Positions 43,697 to 51,215 of a stretch of 64,000 bases of DNA are shown here, in pieces. Below the pieces are notes generated by a model. That model saw only the letters and a list, made by a program, of their open reading frames with translations, was not told the DNA's origin and ran no database searches. The DNA is taken from positions 148,632-212,631 of the forward strand of contig WVSN01000006.1 in assembly GCA_015689705.1 (NCBI GenBank). The letters run 5' to 3'. Within the stretch, counting starts at the first letter, position 1, and the number at the start of each line of letters is the position of its first letter. The position numbers and the translations under genes are program-made. The stretch is from Rhodobacterales bacterium HKCCE3408. Its GTDB lineage: Bacteria; Pseudomonadota; Alphaproteobacteria; Rhodobacterales; Rhodobacteraceae.

Positions 43697-44851
43697 TCAT
43701 ATCTCGTCCAGCGCCACCCACCGGCCCTCGCGGGCGGACTTCAGGATCGCGTCGCAGAATAGCATCTCGAGGTGGCCATCGGAAAAGGTCGCCCACGTGC
43801 TGTCCGCTCCGCGCCCGCCGGCGGCGACGTCACGGTAGACCGCGCGGAAGAAGGCAAAGAAGCTGTCGCCGAAGCCCTCGACATGACCGGGCGGCAGGGT
43901 CGCCGCCGCGGTGCCGGTCGGGTTCATCAGGGTGAAATCACGCATCAGCGTCTCGTTCGGGCGGTCGCGATGGCCGATGAACAGGTGATCCGGCGTCTCG
44001 CTGTCCCATGCCGCACTCGCATCGGACCCGGCGACGTCCCATTGCAGCGAGTTCTTGCGGCCCACGTTGATCTGGCTCGTCGACATGATCCCGCGCGCGC
44101 CGTTTTCGTAGCGGATCAGGATCATGGCGGCGTCGTCGGTGGAGATCGGTACCGTTTCTGTATCGCCCTGCGCCGCCGAGAAGGTCTCGACCGGGCCGGT
44201 CGGCTTCTGGCGTTCCGGGATGAAGGTGGCGAGCTCCGCCAAAACGGCCTTTGGCTTCAGCCCGGTCACGAAACTGGTCAGGTCGATCCAATGCGTGCCG
44301 ATATCTCCGACCGAGCGCAGCTCGCCGCCCTTGTCGGCCTCAAGCCGCCAGTTCCAGTCCGTCGGCTTCGCCAGCCAGTCCTGGTGGTAATGACCCGAGA
44401 CGAAACGGACATCGCCCAGTTCACCCGCCGCGACCATGGCGTGCACATGCTGGTTCAGCGGATAGAAGCGGATGTTGTAGCAGACGGCGGCGACCTTGCC
44501 CGAAGTCTCCGCCGCTTTGACCATCTCGGCCGATTCCGCCGCCGTCATGGCCAGCGGCTTTTCACAGACGACGTTTTTGCCGGCCTCGAGGATCGCCATG
44601 ACCTGCGCATGGTGTAGCTGGTTCGGTGTCGTCACATGGACGACATCGACACTCTCATCGGCCAGGAGATCGTCGAGCGATGCGTAGGCTTTCGGCACCC
44701 CGATCTCGGCCGCCCGCTCCGCCCCGCGCTCGGGCGACGAGCCCAGAACGCCGCGCACCGAAACGCCGAGACGTCGCAGCATCTGGACATGCACCGTGCC
44801 GATGAAGCCCGTGCCGATCACCGCCGCGCCGATCCTTGCGAAATCCGTCAT
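43697..44851 (-). CDS. Gfo/Idh/MocA-family oxidoreductase
   Basis: A 384-residue enzyme with Rossmann motif VIGTGFIGTVHVQML, Lys motif VVCEKPLAMTAAESAEM and catalytic segment VGDIGTHWIDLTSFVTG (Asp, His). Additional length over the family core is in the C-terminal sheet region. It sits between an SDR and the TIM-barrel isomerase in the LacI-flanked operon. Oxidation of a sugar or polyol hydroxyl is expected; the substrate is unknown. Confidence 0.87.
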   Translation of the reverse strand: MTDFARIGAAVIGTGFIGTVHVQMLRRLGVSVRGVLGSSPERGAERAAEIGVPKAYASLDDLLADESVDVVHVTTPNQLHHAQVMAILEAGKNVVCEKPLAMTAAESAEMVKAAETSGKVAAVCYNIRFYPLNQHVHAMVAAGELGDVRFVSGHYHQDWLAKPTDWNWRLEADKGGELRSVGDIGTHWIDLTSFVTGLKPKAVLAELATFIPERQKPTGPVETFSAAQGDTETVPISTDDAAMILIRYENGARGIMSTSQINVGRKNSLQWDVAGSDASAAWDSETPDHLFIGHRDRPNETLMRDFTLMNPTGTAAATLPPGHVEGFGDSFFAFFRAVYRDVAAGGRGADSTWATFSDGHLEMLFCDAILKSAREGRWVALDEI

Positions 44852-44863
44852 GCAGCGTCCCCT

Positions 44864-45589
44864 TCAGACAACCGAGTATCCTCCATCGACCGCAAGGCAC
44901 ACGCCGGTGACGAAGGCCGATGCGGGCGAGGCCAGGAACAGAACGGCGCCCGCGATATCCTCGGGCTGACCCCACCGGCCGAGCGGCGTGCGCGACTCAA
45001 TCCCGGCGACGAAAGCCGGATCCTGCCGTGCCCGGGCCGATTGCTCCGTCACCACGAAGCCGGGCGCGACGGCGTTTACCCGGATGCCATCGCCCGCCCA
45101 GGCGATCGCGAGCGACTTCGTCAGTTGCTCCACCCCCGCCTTCGATGCGCCATAGGCCGGGTTCCGGGGCGAGCCGAACCGGGCATACATCGACGCGATG
45201 GTGATGACCCGGCCTTTCGCGGCCTTCAGCGCGGGCAGAAGCGCCTCGGCGCAGCGGAAGGTCCCGGTCAGGTTCACATCGAGGACATGCGAGAAGAAAT
45301 CGGGCGCCATCTCCTCGCCGCGCTTCGTGATCGCGGCGCAGGTGACGAGGACATCGAGACTACGGCGATCGGCGGCGAACGCCCGGACGGCATCCGTGTC
45401 GGTCACGTCAAGCTTGGTGTAGGCGAAACGTGCATCGTCGCCGATGGCCGCGTCCTCGACTCCGGTGATTGCCACCTCGGCGCCGGCCTCGTCGAAGGCC
45501 CGCGCAATGGCCGAGCCGATGCCGCCGCGGCTTGCGCCAACGACCAGAACGCTCTGGCCGGTGAAGTCGAATCCGACCGCTCCGCTCAT
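44864..45589 (-). CDS. Short-chain dehydrogenase/reductase
   Basis: A 241-residue SDR. Start at 45589 begins MSGAVGFDFTGQSVLVVGASRGGIGSAIARAF; the frame opens 52 codons earlier but that stretch covers the LacI operators. Catalytic Ser in ITIASMYARFG, Tyr-Lys in YGASKAGVEQL, and a late VAPGFVVT loop are intact. It is the first gene of the operon controlled from 45590-45763. Probable NAD(P)-dependent polyol or keto-sugar dehydrogenase. Confidence 0.87.
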   Translation of the reverse strand: MSGAVGFDFTGQSVLVVGASRGGIGSAIARAFDEAGAEVAITGVEDAAIGDDARFAYTKLDVTDTDAVRAFAADRRSLDVLVTCAAITKRGEEMAPDFFSHVLDVNLTGTFRCAEALLPALKAAKGRVITIASMYARFGSPRNPAYGASKAGVEQLTKSLAIAWAGDGIRVNAVAPGFVVTEQSARARQDPAFVAGIESRTPLGRWGQPEDIAGAVLFLASPASAFVTGVCLAVDGGYSVV

Positions 45590-45660
45590 GGGCGCATATC
45601 CGTATGAGCTGTCGCCCGTGCCCTTGGCACACAAACCTCCCCTCCGCCATGAATGGCGGG

Positions 45661-45674
45661 TGTAATCGTTTTCA
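45661..45674. promoter_or_regulatory. LacI-family operator, copy 1
   Basis: TGTAATCGTTTTCA, the exact reverse complement of the element at 45703-45716. The centres are 42 bp apart, four helical turns, a spacing suited to repression by DNA looping. Confidence 0.65.
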
Positions 45675-45702
45675 GCGGCAGATTTTTGGACTTTGCCGTC
45701 TA

Positions 45703-45716
45703 TGAAAACGATTACA
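45703..45716. promoter_or_regulatory. LacI-family operator, copy 2
   Basis: TGAAAACGATTACA, inverted relative to copy 1. A candidate minus-strand promoter, TTGACT (45745-45740), 17 bases, TGAGTA (45722-45717), would place the transcript start inside this operator, giving simple blocking of the SDR operon. Confidence 0.65.
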
Positions 45717-45763
45717 TACTCAGGGCAGCCAGAGAGTCGAGTCAACCCGGAAAGTTCGAGGCG

Positions 45764-46795
45764 TTGGTCACGAAATCCGCCACCATCCAGGACGTCGCCC
45801 GCGCCGCGCGGGTCTCGACCGCGACGGTCAGCCGGGCGCTCAGCAACCCCGGCCTCGTGTCTGAAACGACCCGCGCCGCCGTGCTCGAGGCGATCCGTTC
45901 GACCGGCTACCGCGTCAATCAGGCGGCGCGAAACCTCCGGATGCAGAGGGCGGGATCGGTCCTCGTCCTCGTCCCGAATTTCGGCAAGCCGTTCTATTCC
46001 ACGATCCTCTCGGGCATCAGCGACGGATTCGCCGACAGCGACTACACCGTCCTAATCCGCGACACGGAGAAGCGCCCCATGCGGGAGGGCGAGCTGGCCG
46101 AAGCGTTCCTCGACGGGCGGATCGACGGCGCGATCTCTCTCGACGGCGGGCTCAGCCCCGCGCTGCTGGCACGCTGCGCCGAGCAAGGGGTCGACACGCG
46201 CATCGTCTTCGCCTGCGAATGGGTCGACGACCCGGGCTTCCCCTCAATCCGCAGCGACAACACCGAAGGCGCGCGGCTGGCCATCCGCCATCTGCACGAC
46301 CTCGGTCATCGCGCCATCGCCCATGTCACCGGACCGGCGGGGAACGTGCTGACCACCGCGCGCCGTGCCGGAATGCAGGCCGAACGGGAACGGCTTGGTC
46401 TGCCCGCCCGGCCGGAATGGATCATCCGCGGCGATTTCTCGGTCGAGTCCGGGCACGACGCGGCGAAGCGCATCCTCGAGATGGACCACCGTCCGACCGC
46501 GATCTTCTGCGCCGCCGACATGGTCGCCTTCGGACTGATCGCCGGGCTGCAGGCGGGCGGCCTGCGCGTGCCCGAGGACATTTCCGTGGTCGGCTTCGAC
46601 GATATCGAGATGTCGGCCTACTATGTGCCGGCGCTGACGACAATCCGGCAGGACCGGATGCGGATCGGTCTCACCGCCGCGTCCTGCCTGCTCGGACGGC
46701 TGTCCCCGCCGGAAGACGCGCCGTCCGATCCGGTGACCGAGATGATCCCGGTCGACCTCGTCGTCCGCGCCTCGACCGCGCCGCCCCGGGACTGA
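45764..46795 (+). CDS. LacI-family transcriptional regulator
   Basis: About 343 residues from a TTG start at 45764, with CGAGG 3-8 bases upstream. Helix-turn-helix and hinge: SATIQDVARAARVSTATVSRALSNPGLVSETTRAAVLEAIRSTGYRVNQ in the first 55 residues. An earlier in-frame ATG at 45653 would add 37 residues that run straight through both operators and a non-homologous peptide, so TTG is favoured. The effector domain (SVLVLVPNFGKPFYSTILSGI onward) resembles PurR/CytR-type repressors. It is divergent from the SDR operon. Confidence 0.87.
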   Translation: MVTKSATIQDVARAARVSTATVSRALSNPGLVSETTRAAVLEAIRSTGYRVNQAARNLRMQRAGSVLVLVPNFGKPFYSTILSGISDGFADSDYTVLIRDTEKRPMREGELAEAFLDGRIDGAISLDGGLSPALLARCAEQGVDTRIVFACEWVDDPGFPSIRSDNTEGARLAIRHLHDLGHRAIAHVTGPAGNVLTTARRAGMQAERERLGLPARPEWIIRGDFSVESGHDAAKRILEMDHRPTAIFCAADMVAFGLIAGLQAGGLRVPEDISVVGFDDIEMSAYYVPALTTIRQDRMRIGLTAASCLLGRLSPPEDAPSDPVTEMIPVDLVVRASTAPPRD

Positions 46796-46800
46796 CTGCG

Positions 46801-47553
46801 CTAAGGCGGCGCGCCGGCGACCCATTGTTCGAGATCCACGGATACACCCGTCATCGGGACGGAAGCATCCGACAGGAGGAAGGAGGCGAGCCGCGCGGCC
46901 TCCTCCGCCGTGACGAACCGGCCAAGCGGCTGGATCGCGGCCTGTTCGTCGAGCCAGCCCTCGCCGCGGCCGAGCGTTTCCTCGTGCAACCTGCGCTCCG
47001 TCTCGGTCGCGACCCATCCGAGGTTGATCCCGTTCACGCGGATACGGTCCGTCACATGCGCGTTCGCGGCGTTTTTCGTCAGCGTCTGAAGCGCACCCTT
47101 CGAGGCTGCGTAGGCTGCCAGATCCGGCGCACCGCAATGGGCGTTCATCGACTGGATGTTCACGATCGCCCCGGGCGCGCCCCGGCCAGTCATGTCGGCG
47201 ATCACGGCCGACATGAGCAGAAACGGCGCGCGGGCATTGACCGCCATGACCCGGTCGAAGATCGCGGCGTCGGCCTCGGCCACGCTGTTCCGGGTGGTTA
47301 TGCCGGCGGCGTTGACCAGCCCGTCGATCCGGCCGAACCAGTCACGCGCAGCCCGGACGATGGTCGCCGGTGCGCTCGGGTCGGACAGGTCAGCTTCGAT
47401 CGTGGCCGTCGCGACCGGCAGATCGGCATCGACCGGGTCGAGATCGGTCAGCAGCAACCCGGCGGCCCCGCGCGAAGCCGCCTCCGCCGCGAGCGCCGCG
47501 CCGATACCGCGCGCGGCACCGGTCACGACGATGATCTTTCCGGTCAGGTCCAT
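46801..47553 (-). CDS. Short-chain dehydrogenase/reductase
   Basis: A 250-residue SDR with TGAARGIGAALAAEAA, NAAGITTRN, catalytic IVNIQSMNAHCG and YAASKGALQTL. It lies 14 bases downstream of glycerate 2-kinase on the same strand, so co-transcription is likely; a dehydrogenase for a glycerate precursor or for the adjacent sugar pathway are possibilities. It ends 5 bases from the convergent LacI gene. Confidence 0.85.
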   Translation of the reverse strand: MDLTGKIIVVTGAARGIGAALAAEAASRGAAGLLLTDLDPVDADLPVATATIEADLSDPSAPATIVRAARDWFGRIDGLVNAAGITTRNSVAEADAAIFDRVMAVNARAPFLLMSAVIADMTGRGAPGAIVNIQSMNAHCGAPDLAAYAASKGALQTLTKNAANAHVTDRIRVNGINLGWVATETERRLHEETLGRGEGWLDEQAAIQPLGRFVTAEEAARLASFLLSDASVPMTGVSVDLEQWVAGAPP

Positions 47554-47567
47554 GCGCTTCCTCCCGA

Positions 47568-48812
47568 TCAGCCGTCGCCGCGCAGGAAGATCTGCAGATC
47601 GGCGACATTGGTCCCGGTCGGCCCGGTCATCAGGAGGTCCCCGCTCGCCTCGAGGGCGCGGTAGGCGTCGTTGTCCGCGAGGATAGCCTCGAGATCGAGA
47701 CCGGCCGCGGCAATCCGGTCGAGCGTGCCATCATCGACGATCCCGCCGGCGGCGTCCGTCGGGCCGTCGCGCCCGTCCGTTCCGCCCGAGAGGAACACCC
47801 ACGGCCCCGCCAGCCCGGCTGTTCTGGCCGAGCGTGCGACCCGCAGGGCGAGTTCCTGGTTGCGGCCGCCACGGCCCGTGCCGGTCAGACGCACCGTGGT
47901 CTCGCCGCCGAAGGCGAGCGCGGAACCGGGGGCAAGATCGCGCGCCTCGGCCACGATGCGCTCCGCCGCCGCCTGCACGTCGCCAACCAGATCGCCATCG
48001 GAGATGTCTGCGCCCACCGCACCGGCCATCGCGGCCAGCGACTGTCCGTTCGATCCGACGAGCCACGCCTCGGCCTCCGGAGGCGCAGGCGGCGCTTCGC
48101 GTCCGAGGACCGCTTGCACCTGCGGCGACAGTCCGGCCCAAAGCCCCTTCGCCTCCAGCAGCGCCCGCGCCGCTGCCGGCGGTCCAATCGGCCCGACCGT
48201 CGGGCCCGAGCCGATCACCCGGAGGTCGTCGCCGAGAACGTCGGACAGGATGTACGACGCGACCCGCGCCGGCGCGGCATGGCGCAGGAACCCGCCCCCC
48301 TTCAGTTCGGACAGGTTCTGCCGGACGAGGTTCATGTCGGTGATGTCGAGCCCCGAGGCGAGCAGCGCCGAATTGACCGCCGCTTTGTCGGCAAGCGTCA
48401 GCCCGGGCGCCGGTGCCGGCAGAAGCGCCGAGGCCCCGCCGCTTACGAGGGCGACGACCAGATCATCCGCGTCCGCCCGGTCGAGAAGGCGTAGCACCGC
48501 CTGCCCGGCGGCGAGCCCGCTTTCGTCCGGGACCGGATGCCCGGCAGCCATAACCTCGGCCCCGTCAAGCGGCGCGGCGTTCTCGTAGTTCGTGACGACG
48601 ATGCAGGCGTCTACCGGGCCGATGGCGTCGAGTGCTGCCTGCGCCATCGCGCGCGCCGCCTTTCCGACCGCAACGATGTAGCGCCGGCCCCTTGTGTCCG
48701 GAAGCGGGTGCGCGGAGAGCCCCCGCGCCACGGCAGACGCCGGATCGGCAGCCGCAACGCCGGCGCGAAAGGCATCGAAAGCCCGCGCCCGCAGGTCGGC
48801 CCGGTCAGCCAT
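47568..48812 (-). CDS. Glycerate 2-kinase (MOFRL family)
   Basis: A 414-residue kinase. VAVGKAARAMAQAAL at the N-terminus, LVSGGASALLPAPAPGLTL, NLVRQNLSELKGGGFLRHAAPA in the centre, and the C-terminal MOFRL domain with GGETTVRLTGTGRGGRNQELAL, FLSGGTDGRDGPTDAAGG and TGPTGTNVADLQIFL. The reaction is D-glycerate plus ATP to 2-phosphoglycerate, feeding lower glycolysis. It is divergent from the MarR gene. Confidence 0.92.
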   Translation of the reverse strand: MADRADLRARAFDAFRAGVAAADPASAVARGLSAHPLPDTRGRRYIVAVGKAARAMAQAALDAIGPVDACIVVTNYENAAPLDGAEVMAAGHPVPDESGLAAGQAVLRLLDRADADDLVVALVSGGASALLPAPAPGLTLADKAAVNSALLASGLDITDMNLVRQNLSELKGGGFLRHAAPARVASYILSDVLGDDLRVIGSGPTVGPIGPPAAARALLEAKGLWAGLSPQVQAVLGREAPPAPPEAEAWLVGSNGQSLAAMAGAVGADISDGDLVGDVQAAAERIVAEARDLAPGSALAFGGETTVRLTGTGRGGRNQELALRVARSARTAGLAGPWVFLSGGTDGRDGPTDAAGGIVDDGTLDRIAAAGLDLEAILADNDAYRALEASGDLLMTGPTGTNVADLQIFLRGDG

Positions 48813-48977
48813 GCCGGACCGCCCCCCTTTGCCGACGGTTCCGGTTGGACCGGACGGATGGCTGGTACCGATGGATCACGACGGATGTCTCCCCTCGGGG
48901 GCAGGATGCGGCAACCGGACGGGCGGTGCAATCGGCCGCCAGAGCCAGGCCGCCACCAGATATTCTTCACACAAAAA

Positions 48978-49010
48978 TTGTTTGCTTGGAAACTTTCGCT
49001 CGGCTAGCGT
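48978..49010 (+). promoter_or_regulatory. Candidate MarR promoter/operator
   Basis: TTGCTT (48982-48987), 17 bases, TAGCGT (49005-49010), overlapped by the small dyad GTTT-N6-AAAC (48980-48993). It lies about 25 bases before a very strong ribosome-binding site (GGGGAGGAGAGG at 49021). The gap between the divergent genes (48813-49034) shows no other recognisable element. Confidence 0.4.
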
Positions 49011-49034
49011 CGCTGCGTCCGGGGAGGAGAGGAC

Positions 49035-49073
49035 ATGCGGAATACCAGCCTCAGACAGGCGTCCCGCAGATGA
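49035..49073 (+). CDS. Possible 12-residue leader peptide upstream of MarR
   Basis: ATG at 49035 follows GGGGAGGAGAGG, the best ribosome-binding site in the region, and reads MRNTSLRQASRR before TGA at 49071-49073. That stop overlaps the MarR ATG (ATGA). The MarR start itself has no clear ribosome-binding site, so translation of the short frame could be needed to start MarR. A non-coding coincidence is possible. Confidence 0.4.
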   Translation: MRNTSLRQASRR

Positions 49074-49543
49074 CGGCGCAGCCGGCGGAAACGCAATCGG
49101 GCGTCGAACTGGGCTCGCTCGAGCAATCGCTCGGCTTTCTGCTGCGCATCGCGCAGGTGCAGGCGTTCGACCGGTTTTTCGCGTCGTTCGGGGATATCGG
49201 GCTCAAGCCCGGCGAGTTCTCGGCGATGTGGATCCTCCGGCACAATCCGGGCATCCGGCAGGGCGTTCTGGCCGACACGCTCCGGATCAAGCCCGCCCAC
49301 ATGACCAAGATGGTGCGGCGGCTGGAGGAGAACGGCTGGATCCGCCGCGTGATACCCGACGACGACCGCCGCTCGGTCCAGCTTTTCCTGACACGCGTCG
49401 GCGAGCGGTTCACGACCCTGCACCGGGACGCGTTCCTCGGACAGGACAACTACCTCAACCACGGCCTGACCGAAGCGGAATACAGCGAGCTGACCCGCCT
49501 TCTGCGCCGATACACGGGCCTTCCGCCCGACACGACCGACTGA
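49070..49543 (+). CDS. MarR-family transcriptional regulator
   Basis: A 157-residue regulator. Winged helix-turn-helix: LKPGEFSAMWILRHNPGIRQGVLADTLRIKPAHMTKMVRRLEENGWIRRVIPDDDRRSVQLFLT, with flanking dimerisation helices. The start at 49070 is chosen for homologous length and the ATGA overlap; the frame is open far upstream. It sits 19 bases before the TRAP binding-protein gene and probably shares its transcript and regulates it, perhaps in response to the transported acid. Confidence 0.88.
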   Translation: MTAQPAETQSGVELGSLEQSLGFLLRIAQVQAFDRFFASFGDIGLKPGEFSAMWILRHNPGIRQGVLADTLRIKPAHMTKMVRRLEENGWIRRVIPDDDRRSVQLFLTRVGERFTTLHRDAFLGQDNYLNHGLTEAEYSELTRLLRRYTGLPPDTTD

Positions 49544-49562
49544 ACCTGGGAGGACACAAGAG

Positions 49563-50654
49563 ATGACACTTCGCACCACCATGATGTCGCTGGCCGGTGC
49601 CGGCGTCCTGATCGCCGGGGCCGCTGCGGCCCAGGACCTGCGGATCGCCCCCGCGGCGCCGCCGGCCCACCCGGCCTACTACATGTACGAACATTTCGCC
49701 GAGTACCTCGCCGAGGAATCCGGCGGCGCGATGACGGCCACGATCATCGGCCCCGAAGTCGTCGCCCTGCCGCAGATGGCCGACGCGCTTCAGACCGGAC
49801 TGGCGGATGTCGGCAACGTGCTGCCGCTCTACTTCGCGGCCGATTTCCCGATCACGGGCATCGCCGGCGACCTCGCGCTTCTGGGCCGCAACCCGCATGC
49901 CATGGCGCTGGCCATGACCGAATGGACGGTGAACTGCGCCGAGTGCCTCGCCGAGTTCAAAGACTTCGGCGGCGTCTTCACCGGTGCCGGTTCGTCGGAC
50001 GTCTACGGCCTGATCACGACGGTCCCGGTCGAGAGCGTCGAGGACCTGCAGGGGCTCCGGCTCCGCTCGGGCGGCGCGCCGTATTCGCGGTGGGCCGAAA
50101 ACTTCGGCGCGACCGGCGTGCCGATGGGCGTCGGTGACACGTTCGAAGCGATGAGCCAGGGCACGATCGACGGCACGATGGCCTCGATCGTCGACATGCT
50201 GTCGTTCCGGCTGATCGACGTGGCGACGAACTTCAACACCGTGCCGATCGGCACCTACCACGCCACCTCGAACATGACGATCGCGATCCCGACCTGGGAG
50301 CGGATGAGCGTCGAGGAGCGCGGAATGTTCCTGCGCGCCGCCAACCGCGCGAATTTCGACCTGACCGACCGGTGGGCCTTCCAGCTGCCCGAAGCGGCCC
50401 GGGGCGCGGTGAACGACAGCGACGTGGTCGTGACCGAGGCTTCGGACGAACTCATCGCCGCCTCCGAGGATTTCGCCGCCGCCGACCGCGACGCGCAGAT
50501 TGCCGAGGCCGGTGATCTTGCGGCCGACTTCGCCGCACTGGTCGACGAATGGTCCGCGCTGATCGCCGATATCGGCAACGATCCCGACGCCCTCGCCGAC
50601 CTCGCGTGGGAACGGATCTGGAGCAATGTCGACCTGAGCACCTACGGCCTCTGA
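49563..50654 (+). CDS. TRAP transporter substrate-binding protein (DctP family)
   Basis: A 363-residue periplasmic protein with a signal peptide (MTLRTTMMSLAGAGVLIAGAAAAQ). Mature features: LRIAPAAPPAHPAYYMYEHFAEYLAEESGGAM, ALQTGLADVGNVLPLYFAADFP, and the DctP Arg-containing ligand segment LQGLRLRSGGAPYSRWAENFGATGVPM. Two cysteines in TVNCAECLAEF are close together. Ligand is probably an organic acid. GGGAGGACA precedes the start. A long hairpin follows the stop. Confidence 0.9.
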   Translation: MTLRTTMMSLAGAGVLIAGAAAAQDLRIAPAAPPAHPAYYMYEHFAEYLAEESGGAMTATIIGPEVVALPQMADALQTGLADVGNVLPLYFAADFPITGIAGDLALLGRNPHAMALAMTEWTVNCAECLAEFKDFGGVFTGAGSSDVYGLITTVPVESVEDLQGLRLRSGGAPYSRWAENFGATGVPMGVGDTFEAMSQGTIDGTMASIVDMLSFRLIDVATNFNTVPIGTYHATSNMTIAIPTWERMSVEERGMFLRAANRANFDLTDRWAFQLPEAARGAVNDSDVVVTEASDELIAASEDFAAADRDAQIAEAGDLAADFAALVDEWSALIADIGNDPDALADLAWERIWSNVDLSTYGL

Positions 50655-50662
50655 GGCCCGCG

Positions 50663-50694
50663 GGCCGGCCGCGCCCCACGGGCTGCGGCCGGCC
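50663..50694 (+). terminator. Hairpin between DctP- and DctQ-like genes
   Basis: GGCCGGCCGC, 12-base loop, GCGGCCGGCC: a perfect 10-bp stem 8 bases after the binding-protein stop. It parallels the hairpins following the four ABC binding-protein genes. Confidence 0.55.
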
Positions 50695-50714
50695 GACACG
50701 GAAAGATCGAGCAG

Positions 50715-51215
50715 ATGAACGCCATCGTCAGGGCCGCCTCGGCCATCGCCCGTATCCTCGCGCTGATCGGCGCGGCGGCCGTGGTCGTGATGATGCTGCA
50801 CATCTGCCTCGATGTGGTCCTGCGGAACCTCTTCCGCTTCTCCTTCAGCGTCACCAACGCGATGGTCGCCCGCTACTACATGGTGCCGCTCGCCTTCCTT
50901 CCGCTGGCCTGGATCGAGCTTCGGAACGAGATGGTTTCGGTCGAGCTTGTCGACACAATCATGCCGGAGTGGCTGCGGCAGGCATCGGACGCGCTGGTCG
51001 CGACGGTCGCGGCCGTGATCTACGCAGCGCTGACCTGGGCGACTTGGGGGTCGATGGTGTCGAACTGGCAGCGCGGAACGATGATCGAACTGGGCGAGAC
51101 GCCGTTCCACACATACCCGAGTTACATCTTCCCGACCGTCGGCTTCGCGCTGGCCGCGCTGGCCTGCGCGGTCAAGGCAGCCGACCGGGCGCGGCAGATC
51201 GGAAAACCGGCATGA
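50715..51215 (+). CDS. TRAP transporter small permease (DctQ family)
   Basis: A 166-residue membrane protein with four hydrophobic spans: IARILALIGAAAVVVMMLHI, YYMVPLAFLPLAWIE, ALVATVAAVIYAALTW, and YIFPTVGFALAALACAVKA. LDVVLRNLFRFSFSVTNAMVARYYMV is the DctQ core. It overlaps DctM by 4 bases and partners it in the membrane. Confidence 0.88.
   Translation: MNAIVRAASAIARILALIGAAAVVVMMLHICLDVVLRNLFRFSFSVTNAMVARYYMVPLAFLPLAWIELRNEMVSVELVDTIMPEWLRQASDALVATVAAVIYAALTWATWGSMVSNWQRGTMIELGETPFHTYPSYIFPTVGFALAALACAVKAADRARQIGKPA

Noticed and set aside
45653..45763. N-terminal extension of the LacI regulator from ATG 45653
   Set aside because: It would place two perfect operators inside the coding sequence and adds residues unlike any LacI N-terminus; TTG at 45764 has a usable ribosome-binding site.
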